Positions 1-5,037 of a DNA stretch of 5,037 nucleotides are shown here, in pieces. Origin of the DNA: Acidimicrobiia bacterium (GTDB lineage Bacteria; Actinomycetota; Acidimicrobiia; Spongiisociales; UBA5794); NCBI GenBank assembly GCA_013001485.1, contig JABDMN010000346.1, forward strand, positions 1-5,037, written 5' to 3'. The first letter of the stretch is position 1, and the number at the start of each line of letters is the position of its first letter. The notes under the pieces were generated by a model that worked only from the letters and a program-made list of their open reading frames with translations, did not search any database and was not told where the DNA came from. The translations under genes were made by a program, and so were the position numbers.

Positions 1-298
1 CGGTGGAGACCTTCCCCTGTCGTCGATCTATCGATCGTTGTCGGTGCTCGAGGACGCCGGTGTGCTCTCGCCACACCACGGCACACGGGGTCTCACCCGG
101 TACGAGCTGGCCGAGTGGCTCCGCGGACATCATCACCACCTGGTCTGCGTCGGCTGTGGGGCTGTTGAGGACGTCTCTGTGACTGATCGCCACGAGGCTC
201 AGGTCCACCAGATCGTCGAGGAGATCAGCGCGGCTGCCTCGTTCGTTCCGATCGGCCACGCACTTGAGATCGAAGGGCGATGCGTCCAATGCCAGTGA
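1..298 (+). CDS. Fur-family metal-dependent repressor, probably Zur-like (5' end cut off by window)
   Basis: This is the C-terminal 98 residues of a Fur/Zur-type regulator. The reading frame is open from base 2, so the true start lies before the window; the TTG at 38 is internal and is not a start. The first visible residues (DLPLSSIYRSLSVLEDAG) match the recognition helix and wing of the Fur winged-helix domain. Next come a four-histidine run followed by C-x2-C (visible residues 43-46, Cys49 and Cys52), then a His in GHALEIEG and a second C-x2-C at the C-terminus (Cys94, Cys97). The two CxxC pairs form the structural zinc site of the family; the His and acidic residues form the sensing site. 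Family knowledge: such proteins bind operator DNA when loaded with metal. The stop codon lies inside the next gene, a zinc/manganese-type ABC ATPase. That context favours zinc sensing (Zur) over iron, but sequence alone does not settle the metal. Confidence 0.93.
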   Translation, partial: GGDLPLSSIYRSLSVLEDAGVLSPHHGTRGLTRYELAEWLRGHHHHLVCVGCGAVEDVSVTDRHEAQVHQIVEEISAAASFVPIGHALEIEGRCVQCQ

Positions 299-1125
299 CC
301 TCGGCCGTCGACGCCCGCGACCTCGTTGTTCGGTACGGAGACAACACCGCACTCGACCGCTCCACCTTCTCCATTCCGGCCGGCACCATCACCGCCGTGA
401 TCGGACCCAACGGTTCAGGCAAGTCGACGCTGCTCAACGCGATCGCAGGGCTGGTCGATCCTGCCGGAGGGGACATCGAGGTGCCTGCTCGCGCCGACGG
501 TGCCAGACGAATCTCCTATGTGCTGCAAACCACCAAAGTCAACGAGAGCCTCCCCGTGTCGGTACGAGAAGTGGTGACGATGGGTAGGTACGCCGAGCTC
601 GGTGCCTATGGCTGGCTCGCTGCGGAGGACCGCAACGAGATCGCCGCGGCCATGGAGAGGACAGGCATCACCGATCTCGCGTCTCGTCAGCTGCACGAGC
701 TCTCCGGAGGGCAGCGACAGCGGGTGTTCGTTGCTCAGGGCATGGCGCAGAGTCACGATCTCCTACTCCTCGACGAGCCACTCACAGGCATCGACATGAC
801 CACGGCTCGGGCTATCGACGAAGCCATTCATGCCGAGCGGAGCCGGGGCTGCACCGTCATCCTCACCACTCATGACCTGTCGGAGGCCCAGGTGGCGGAT
901 CATGTGGTTCTCCTCGCCGGTCGCGTCGTGGCCAGTGGTCCACCCGGCGAGGTTCTCACCGTCGCCAACCTCAAGGACGCCTACGGCCCATCAGTCCTCC
1001 ACCTGGACGAGGGGAGCTTCTTCATCGACGACGCCGCACATGCGCCCGTGGACGAGCGACACGTGCACAGAGAGCGGTCGATCCACACCGAAGCGTCCCA
1101 AACCGACACTCACTCCAGCGGATAG
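280..1125 (+). CDS. Metal ABC transporter ATP-binding protein (ZnuC/MntB-like, zinc or manganese uptake)
   Basis: This is a cytoplasmic ATPase that would power import of a divalent metal with a membrane permease and a binding protein, neither of which is in the window. In its 281 residues all nucleotide-binding motifs are intact: Walker A GPNGSGKST (42-50, Lys48), Q-loop Gln83, signature LSGGQ (141-145), Walker B LLLLDEP (161-167) and switch His198 in TTHDLSEAQ. The stretch after the Q-loop (LPVSVREVVTMGRY) and the phrase RVFVAQGMAQ are typical of the Zn/Mn uptake branch (COG1121-like). The last ~30 residues, after the usual fold, are polar and contain five histidines (254, 261, 263, 269, 278). 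The start overlaps the end of the Fur-family gene by 19 bases, so the two are translationally coupled. GAAGGG at 272-277 is only 2 bases before ATG 280 but 11 before an in-frame ATG at 289, so the shorter start (10-base overlap) is a real alternative. Zinc is favoured by the regulator; manganese cannot be excluded. Confidence 0.93.
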   Translation: MRPMPVTSAVDARDLVVRYGDNTALDRSTFSIPAGTITAVIGPNGSGKSTLLNAIAGLVDPAGGDIEVPARADGARRISYVLQTTKVNESLPVSVREVVTMGRYAELGAYGWLAAEDRNEIAAAMERTGITDLASRQLHELSGGQRQRVFVAQGMAQSHDLLLLDEPLTGIDMTTARAIDEAIHAERSRGCTVILTTHDLSEAQVADHVVLLAGRVVASGPPGEVLTVANLKDAYGPSVLHLDEGSFFIDDAAHAPVDERHVHRERSIHTEASQTDTHSSG

Positions 1126-1126
1126 C

Positions 1127-2191
1127 TCAGACCACTGTGCGGGGCACTGTGACGTTGACGGTCGTTCCCACACCAGGCTGACTTTCGATGGCGATGGTTC
1201 CGCCGTGGGCCTCGACCAGATCGCGGCTGATCGTTAGGCCGAGACCGGTCCCCTGCGAAGACGACCCCTTGTTGAAACGATCGAAGACGGTGTCGATGTC
1301 TTCTGGAGCGATCCCGACACCAGTGTCGGACACCCTGATCCGAATCGCTGCGCCGCGATCGAGGACCGATAGCCGGAGGAGCCCTCCGTCGGGCATGGCA
1401 TTCAACGCATTGACCACGAGATTGGAAACGACCTCTCGCAGCCGGACAGGATCAACGAGGACCTCGGGCATCGGGGTGGCGTCGATGCTGATATCGACGT
1501 CCCGGGCGGCGGCGATTCGCCGATGAGCGTCGCCAACATCGCTGACGAGGTCGACGATGTCGGTGGCCTCAGGGTGCAAAGCGAGGGGCCCGGCCTCAGC
1601 GAGGCTCAGGGTCTTCAAGTCCTCGAGGAGCCGCTCCATGACACTCACCTCGTCGAGCAGCAGCCGCAGATGATCGGGGTCGGGCTCGTGGACGCCGTCG
1701 AGCATCGCCTCGATTTCTCCCCGCACCACGGTGAGCGGAGTACGCAGCTCGTGACCGAGATCGGCAAGTAACTGGCGACGCTGCTCCCGAGCGGACTCGA
1801 GCCGTTCCGCCATCTGGTTGAACGACGTCACGACCGTCCCGGTCGAGCCACGGGCGGCGGCGACCCGCACCGAGTAATCGCCATCGGCCAGCGATCCGGC
1901 TGCTCCGATGAGGTCACGAACGGACCTGATGCTGCGGAACCCGCGTGCAACCCGTCCGAGGAGGAACAGCAAGAGGAACGGCAACGCGGGGATCAGCACC
2001 CACCAGTTACTGATGTCCTGGTCGCGGAGGACTACGACGATGACGATCGTGAGCGTCAGCGGGTTCAACAACGCGAACAGGATGAACCCGATCGCCATGC
2101 GACGCCCGAACCCCTGCCACTCCTCACGGCCTCGTCTCGGTCCCCATCCCCCACCTGGGTGGTCGCCGTAGTTCCAGTTCGATCTAGGCAT
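1127..2191 (-). CDS. Membrane sensor histidine kinase with very short extracytoplasmic loop
   Basis: This is the sensor kinase of a two-component system, 354 residues from the chosen start. Order: a Gly/Trp/Arg-rich cytoplasmic N-terminus (1-31), TM1 (about 33-55), a loop of about 7 residues (RDQDISN), TM2 (about 63-81), a HAMP linker (about 82-132), HisKA with LGHELRTPL and phospho-acceptor His147, then the HATPase domain with N-box NLVVNAL (Asn257, Asn261), G1 DTGVGI (289-294), F-box FDRF (303-306) and G2 GTGLGL (314-319). All catalytic motifs are present, so it should be an active kinase. It would phosphorylate the response regulator encoded just upstream. There is essentially no outside sensor domain. 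Start choice: ATG 2191 overlaps the regulator's stop by 8 bases; an in-frame ATG at 2215 (8 residues more) is possible, but those codons are also the conserved C-terminus of the regulator. Neither start has a clear ribosome binding site, which suits translational coupling. The gene meets the ABC ATPase gene tail to tail. Confidence 0.94.
   Translation of the reverse strand: MPRSNWNYGDHPGGGWGPRRGREEWQGFGRRMAIGFILFALLNPLTLTIVIVVVLRDQDISNWWVLIPALPFLLLFLLGRVARGFRSIRSVRDLIGAAGSLADGDYSVRVAAARGSTGTVVTSFNQMAERLESAREQRRQLLADLGHELRTPLTVVRGEIEAMLDGVHEPDPDHLRLLLDEVSVMERLLEDLKTLSLAEAGPLALHPEATDIVDLVSDVGDAHRRIAAARDVDISIDATPMPEVLVDPVRLREVVSNLVVNALNAMPDGGLLRLSVLDRGAAIRIRVSDTGVGIAPEDIDTVFDRFNKGSSSQGTGLGLTISRDLVEAHGGTIAIESQPGVGTTVNVTVPRTVV
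1133..1151 (+). terminator. Imperfect hairpin just past the convergent stop codons (weak terminator candidate)
   Basis: CAC-T-GTGC-GGG-GCAC-T-GTG can fold into a stem of 4 + 3 base pairs with one T-T mismatch and a 3-base loop, 8 bases after the ABC ATPase stop codon and inside the last codons of the histidine kinase gene. There is no T-run after it on either strand, so it is not a classical intrinsic terminator. It is the only hairpin I could see at this tail-to-tail junction. It may simply reflect the codons used. Confidence 0.2.
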
Positions 2192-2873
2192 CGGCAAACC
2201 GGTACCCAACTCCATAAACCGTCAGCACCAGCGAAGGATGCTTGGGGTCTGGCTCTATCTTGCGGCGGATGTTTTTGATGTGGGCGTCGACCGAGCGCTC
2301 ATATGACTCGAACGAGACCCCGTGAACGGAGTCGAGGAGCTGGGCCCGGGTGTAGATGCGGCCAGGTTGACGCGCCAGCGTCAACAGGAGCTCGAACTCG
2401 GTCGACGTGAGCTCGACGTCCTCGCCGTCGACTGCGACCCGACGTTTCGGGATGTCCATCTCCAGGGGTCCGGCTCGAACCAGCTCTCCGCCACCGATGG
2501 TGGCGTCGGCACGACGCAGGACGGCCCGAATCCTGGCTACGAGCTCCTTGGGGCTGAATGGCTTGACGATGTAGTCGTCGGCGCCGAGCTCCAGTCCGAC
2601 GATGCGGTCGCTCTCCTCGGTGCGAGCCGTGAGCATGATGATGGGCACCGATGAGGTCTCGCGAAGCTTGCGGGTGACATCGAGGCCATCCATGCCCGGG
2701 AGGCCGAGATCGAGCACGATCATGTCGGGCCGGTCGGACCTGGCGACCTGGAGTGCGGCGATACCGTCGCTGGCTTCCAGGACGTCGAAGCCCGCCTGGC
2801 GCAGATAGTCGCGCACCAGGCGGGCGATCTTGAGCTCATCTTCGACGACCAGGACTTTCTTCACATCGCTCAT
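2184..2873 (-). CDS. OmpR/PhoB-family response regulator
   Basis: This 229-residue DNA-binding response regulator is of normal family length. The receiver domain (about 5-120) has the acidic pair Glu11-Asp12, phospho-acceptor Asp55 in IVLDLGLPGMDG, Thr82 in MLTAR and Lys104 in YIVKPFSPKEL, all the residues needed for phosphotransfer. The C-terminal winged-helix domain (about 130-229) has LTSTEFELLLTLARQPG, the recognition-helix region SYERSVDAHIKNIRRKI and the terminal wing TVYGVGYRF. The Met at 2873 is chosen because the receiver fold begins right after it. The frame stays open further upstream only by running through the preceding membrane-protein gene out of frame. The start has no evident Shine-Dalgarno sequence, but sits 7 bases after that gene's stop codon, implying translational coupling. 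The histidine kinase gene overlaps its 3' end. The effector domain resembles BaeR-like regulators, but I would not assign a regulon from that. Confidence 0.95.
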   Translation of the reverse strand: MSDVKKVLVVEDELKIARLVRDYLRQAGFDVLEASDGIAALQVARSDRPDMIVLDLGLPGMDGLDVTRKLRETSSVPIIMLTARTEESDRIVGLELGADDYIVKPFSPKELVARIRAVLRRADATIGGGELVRAGPLEMDIPKRRVAVDGEDVELTSTEFELLLTLARQPGRIYTRAQLLDSVHGVSFESYERSVDAHIKNIRRKIEPDPKHPSLVLTVYGVGYRFADA

Positions 2874-2880
2874 TGTGGCG

Positions 2881-3231
2881 TCAGATGACCGGGGGAGCCC
2901 AGTCATCGACCTCTTTGCGAGCGTGCGACATGCGGTGCCACTCGTCGAAGTCGTCCTCGCGTGACCGGCTTTCGGGGCGCGGGCCGCGAGGTGACTGCTG
3001 CCACGTCCACGGCGGGCCCTGACGGCGCTGGGCCTGCCAAGGGCCGCGACGTGAGCGGTGACCGAACGCACCTCTGGCGATGAAGCCAAAGATCAGCATG
3101 AAGAAAAACACCTTGGCGAGGATCAGCGGGATCGCCAGCAAACCAATGCCGGCGGCGGTCGCCGCTCCTGCACCAAAGAACAGCGATGTCAGGCCAACGA
3201 TGGCCAGAGCTGCAACAACCAAACGGAACAT
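2881..3231 (-). CDS. Small two-helix membrane protein of unknown function, first gene of the two-component operon
   Basis: I do not recognise a named function for this 116-residue protein. It starts with a hydrophobic helix (about 4-20), a small-residue turn (GAGAATAAGIG, 20-30) and a second strongly hydrophobic, Phe-rich helix (about 31-53, VFFFMLIFGF). The rest (57-116) is a polar tail rich in Arg, Pro, Gln and Trp that ends in an acidic/aromatic segment, FDEWHRMSH (95-103). The Arg cluster after helix 2 places the tail in the cytoplasm by the positive-inside rule. The first helix could also act as a signal peptide cleaved near ATAAG. The start at 3231 is fixed by AAGGAG at 3240-3245, 8 bases upstream; an ATG at 3279 would add 16 residues but bypasses this site. 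The stop lies 7 bases before the response regulator, so it should be cotranscribed with the regulator and kinase. A role as accessory sensor, modulator or target of that kinase is inferred from position only. Confidence 0.85.
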   Translation of the reverse strand: MFRLVVAALAIVGLTSLFFGAGAATAAGIGLLAIPLILAKVFFFMLIFGFIARGAFGHRSRRGPWQAQRRQGPPWTWQQSPRGPRPESRSREDDFDEWHRMSHARKEVDDWAPPVI

Positions 3232-3239
3232 ATCTCGTA

Positions 3240-3245
3240 CTCCTT
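3240..3245 (-). promoter_or_regulatory. Strong ribosome binding site of the small membrane protein gene
   Basis: AAGGAG on the - strand, 8 bases before ATG 3231. It is the strongest Shine-Dalgarno match seen in the window and decides the start of the membrane protein. The two genes downstream have no clear site of their own, so much of the operon's translation may be fed from here. Confidence 0.8.
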
Positions 3246-3329
3246 CTCGTGGTGAGATTGAGTACAGAATCCAGGACAATTGTGGAGAACCTGTGAACGG
3301 ATCACGGAGACATGTGGCAGAGGTCCGGG
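3246..3329 (-). promoter_or_regulatory. Probable promoter/operator region of the membrane protein-regulator-kinase operon
   Basis: This is the only gap of any size between - strand genes (98 bases from the Rieske stop codon to ATG 3231), so it should carry the operon promoter. A weak sigma70-like pair is TTCTCC (3284-3289) and TGTACT (3261-3266), 17 bases apart on the - strand; the match is poor. The region also has the palindrome ACAATTGT (3276-3283) and, on the + strand, TGTG motifs at 3281, 3292 and 3313, spaced 11 and 21 bases, close to one and two helical turns. Tandem repeats with such phasing are common at OmpR-family sites, so autoregulation is possible. No convincing terminator for the upstream Rieske gene was found here, so some read-through is possible. 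Confidence 0.4.
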
Positions 3330-3680
3330 CTACTCGGCGAAGAGGGTGCCATCCCGTTCAGTCACGATTCCGCGGCCAAGCGGCAGCACCACGGTGAGGG
3401 TCTTGAACGCCAAACCCAATCCGGGGATCTTGGCGAAGATTCCTTGAGGACCCTTCACCATGCGACCGGTGGATACGTCGTACTTGGCTCCGTGCCAAGG
3501 GCACGTGAGACACCCCTCATCGTCGATCATGCCATCGGCGAGGTCAGCCAGCAGATGGCGGCACCTTCGTGTGACGGCGAACAGCTCACCGTCGGAGTTG
3601 CCGGCGGCGAACCTCCCGGCTCCCGTGACGACTCCTGGGCCGATCGACTCGGCGGGCCCGATCTCGACCTCACTCGACAT
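3330..3680 (-). CDS. Small Rieske [2Fe-2S] protein
   Basis: This 116-residue protein is a single Rieske domain without membrane helices, so it is probably a soluble cytoplasmic ferredoxin-like electron carrier or a component of a redox enzyme. The cluster ligands are clear: C-x-H at Cys40/His42 and C-x2-H (CPWH) at Cys60/His63, with 17 residues between the halves, followed by the usual GAKYDVSTGR. The N-terminal beta part (GELFAVTRRC) is also typical. After the Gly-Pro at 77-78 comes a tail of about 38 residues with IPGLGLAFKTLTVVLPLGRG, somewhat longer and more hydrophobic than in simple Rieske ferredoxins. The start at 3680 is supported by AGGGGAG (3687-3693), 6 bases upstream and inside the last codons of the PLP-enzyme gene, whose stop codon is 2 bases before this ATG. 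The frame extends 72 residues further upstream, but that is antiframe reading of the PLP gene. The partner is unknown; context suggests cotranscription with the PLP enzyme. Confidence 0.92.
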   Translation of the reverse strand: MSSEVEIGPAESIGPGVVTGAGRFAAGNSDGELFAVTRRCRHLLADLADGMIDDEGCLTCPWHGAKYDVSTGRMVKGPQGIFAKIPGLGLAFKTLTVVLPLGRGIVTERDGTLFAE

Positions 3681-3682
3681 AT

Positions 3683-4852
3683 TCAGCTCCCCTGCATTCC
3701 GGTCAAGCTGACTGCCTGACGAAGTCTTGCTGTCGCTTCCTCGATGACATCGGTGGGCGCAGCGATCGTCATCCGAGCGAAACCGGCGCCCTCGCGCCCA
3801 AACCAGTGTCCCGGGCTGAGGGCAAGCCTCGCCGAGTCGGCCAGCCATCGGGCCAGCTCCGGCACCTCGAGGCCGAGGCCCCGGAGGTCGAGCCACGCCA
3901 GGTAGGTGGCTTCCATATCAACGACCCCGAGCGGTTCGGGGAGACCATCACGAAGCACGGCAACGTTCGTTGCAGCCAGCGTCTTCAACTCGTCGACCCA
4001 CTCTGCGCTGTCCCGATACCCGGCCTCGAAGGCTGCCAGGGCAACGACGTTGTTGCGGGTGAGATGAAGGCGCGAGCTCGCCGCCCGGAAAGCCCCAGTG
4101 GCTTCTTCGTCGTCCGAGATGAGCAGCGTGTCGCACAACCCGGCTACTCCGAATGTCTTGATCGGTCCGTGGATGGCCACCCAGCGGGCCCCGGTGCCGG
4201 CGGCGGCGGTCGCAAACGGTGTGAACCGATGCGGCTCGAGCACCAGGTCGGCATGGATCTCGTCGGCGATGACAAACACGTCATTGGCGGCACAGATGCG
4301 CGCCACGGCGGTCAGCTCGTCCTGTTCCCAGGCACGACCAATCGGGTTGTGCGGGTTGCACAGGATCATGACCTTGTTGGACGGGTCGGCTGCCAACTCC
4401 TCGAGATGATCGAGGTTCATCCGGTAACCGTCGTTGGTGAGGTCCAGCGAGTTGCGGGCAGGCTGACGATCCGCCCGAACGATCAATGGCTTGAAGTCGG
4501 TGAATACCGGGGGCTGGAGGATGACTCCGTCGCCGTCCTCGGAGAAGGCGTCGATGATCACTGCGATCGACGTGCCGACGCTGGGACTGATGGTGGTCTC
4601 GAGGCCGGCGTTGTCCCAGCCGTTGCGAGTCTCCATCCACTGCCAGAACGACTCGATCAGAGCCGGTGGTCGGGCCTCGTAGCCGTACCACTCGAGCCCG
4701 GCCCTGGCGTTCACCGCCTCCGTGATCGCGGGAGCCAGCGGCAGGTACGGCTCGGCGATCCACAACGGCAGCAGACCCTCAGCGTCGCCATACAGCTGCG
4801 ACAGACGCCGAGCATCGGTGGCGAGAGCATTGGGTGACGTGGACAGGCGCAT
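3683..4852 (-). CDS. MalY/PatB-type PLP-dependent enzyme (aminotransferase class I/II fold, putative C-S lyase)
   Basis: This 389-residue fold-type I PLP enzyme is full length for the family. Visible landmarks: LPLWIAEP (28-35), which matches the LPLW-A-M/D entry motif of MalY/PatB C-S lyases; WYGYE (55-59); ILQPPVFTDF (111-120); ILCNPHNPIGR (163-173) with PLP-binding Asn169; IADEIHADLV (195-204) with Asp197 for the pyridine nitrogen; IKTFGVAGL (231-239) with Schiff-base Lys232; and FARMTIA (358-364) with substrate-carboxylate Arg360. NPHNP, DEIH.DLV and KTF..AGL together point to the MalY/PatB branch, whose members cleave cystathionine or related thioethers to pyruvate, ammonia and a thiol; some act as aminotransferases. 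Specificity cannot be read from sequence. Unusual: Ile stands where Ser usually precedes the lysine, and Gly where Asn usually follows KTF. The start at 4852 has a modest AGGA 8 bases upstream. The gene ends 2 bases before the Rieske gene and starts 38 bases after a DUF4389 gene. Confidence 0.92.
   Translation of the reverse strand: MRLSTSPNALATDARRLSQLYGDAEGLLPLWIAEPYLPLAPAITEAVNARAGLEWYGYEARPPALIESFWQWMETRNGWDNAGLETTISPSVGTSIAVIIDAFSEDGDGVILQPPVFTDFKPLIVRADRQPARNSLDLTNDGYRMNLDHLEELAADPSNKVMILCNPHNPIGRAWEQDELTAVARICAANDVFVIADEIHADLVLEPHRFTPFATAAAGTGARWVAIHGPIKTFGVAGLCDTLLISDDEEATGAFRAASSRLHLTRNNVVALAAFEAGYRDSAEWVDELKTLAATNVAVLRDGLPEPLGVVDMEATYLAWLDLRGLGLEVPELARWLADSARLALSPGHWFGREGAGFARMTIAAPTDVIEEATARLRQAVSLTGMQGS
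3687..3693 (-). promoter_or_regulatory. Ribosome binding site of the Rieske gene, inside the PLP-enzyme gene
   Basis: AGGGGAG on the - strand, 6 bases before ATG 3680. It lies within the final codons of the upstream gene, which fixes the Rieske start and implies that the two are read from one message. Confidence 0.7.
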
Positions 4853-4890
4853 CCGCCGATCCTACGACCGACTGCCGGGGCGTTTACAGG

Positions 4891-5037
4891 CTATTGAAGG
4901 CTGAACGGCGGGTAGCGGTCCGTGATCAGCATGAACCCGTAGGCGTAGACCCGCGTTGCCCATCGACCGACGCCGACGAGGTAGTCGAATATCGCTCGTG
5001 GGTATTTGCCGGTGAACAGGATGGCGAACCAGGTGAT
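4891..5037 (-). CDS. DUF4389-type membrane protein, C-terminal end only (start lies beyond window)
   Basis: The - strand is open from the window edge to a TAG at 4891-4893, giving 48 residues. Motifs in order are WFAILFTGKYPRAIFDY, VGVGRWATRVYAYGFMLITDRYPPFSL and the end. The pattern WFAILFTG.YP, then RW..RV.AY..L.TD.YPPFSL, is one I recognise from DUF4389 proteins, which are small multi-helix membrane proteins of unknown role in actinobacteria and others. The visible part would be one amphipathic or re-entrant stretch, then a helix, then the conserved YPPFSL tail. It runs in the same direction as the PLP-enzyme gene with 38 bases between them and no clear terminator hairpin, so cotranscription is possible but unproven. 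It was missed by simple start-to-stop reading because its start is outside the window. Confidence 0.8.
   Translation of the reverse strand: MTWFAILFTGKYPRAIFDYLVGVGRWATRVYAYGFMLITDRYPPFSLQ

Noticed and set aside
38..298. Treating the TTG at 38 as the start of the Fur-type gene
   Set aside because: The frame is open back to base 2, and the preceding residues are the conserved recognition helix, so the gene is cut by the window edge rather than short.
1132..1153. Direct repeat CACTGTG...CACTGTG as a regulatory site
   Set aside because: Two 7-base copies 5 bases apart lie within the final codons of the kinase gene; too short to claim more than a weak hairpin or chance repeat.
264..2171. Several shorter frames on both strands inside the ATPase and kinase genes (for example 415-756 - and 1523-1771 +)
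   Set aside because: They are shadows of the two real genes, with no motifs, ribosome binding sites or plausible composition.
2874..3089. N-terminal extension of the response regulator (72 residues)
   Set aside because: It reads the membrane-protein gene in the wrong frame; the receiver domain begins just after the Met at 2873, and the extension is Arg/Ser/Ala-rich with no domain.
3232..3279. Longer start of the small membrane protein (16 residues more)
   Set aside because: It would include the strong AAGGAG site as coding sequence; the first hydrophobic helix begins naturally after ATG 3231.
3681..3896. N-terminal extension of the Rieske protein (72 residues)
   Set aside because: It overlaps the 3' end of the PLP gene in another frame, and a good ribosome binding site precedes ATG 3680.
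3806..4837. Long open frame on the + strand (343 codons)
   Set aside because: It lies wholly antisense to the well-supported PLP enzyme, has no family motifs and is low in hydrophobic patterning; long antisense frames are common in GC-rich genes.

Overview
The window reads as ordinary chromosomal DNA from a GC-rich bacterium, most likely an actinobacterium (Acidimicrobiia-like is a guess from protein style, not a measured result). Support comes from the high GC visible throughout, tight gene packing with stop/start overlaps, Asp/Arg/Val-rich proteins, and a DUF4389 C-terminus of a type I associate with actinobacteria. No RNA gene, mobile element, CRISPR array, phage gene or long repeat was seen. 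Coding density is very high: the longest stretch with no gene is 98 bases.

Left block, + strand (1-1125). The 3' part of a Fur/Zur-type metalloregulator overlaps the start of an ABC-transporter ATPase of the zinc/manganese (ZnuC-like) family. The matching permease and binding protein are not in the window. If they are encoded nearby, they must lie upstream, because the gene after the ATPase is on the other strand. Regulator and ATPase probably work together in zinc (or manganese) homeostasis.

Middle block, - strand (1127-3231). A three-gene operon runs right to left: a 116-residue two-helix membrane protein of unknown function, an OmpR-type response regulator, and a membrane histidine kinase with almost no extracytoplasmic loop. 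The genes are spaced 7 bp apart or overlap. The kinase probably senses something in or at the membrane, and the small membrane protein is a plausible partner or target. The 98 bp in front of this operon hold a strong ribosome binding site, an 8-bp palindrome and helically phased TGTG motifs that could be an operator. The kinase gene and the ABC ATPase gene converge with one base between their stop codons.

Right block, - strand (3330-5037). The C-terminus of a DUF4389 membrane protein is followed after 38 bp (37 clear bases plus the stop boundary, 4853-4890) by a MalY/PatB-type PLP enzyme (C-S lyase/aminotransferase fold). After 2 bp comes a small Rieske [2Fe-2S] protein whose ribosome binding site lies inside the end of the PLP gene. 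The latter two are almost certainly cotranscribed.

No clearly novel multi-gene system is evident. The most interesting item is the small membrane protein with the short-loop sensor kinase and its regulator; next is the PLP enzyme-Rieske pair.
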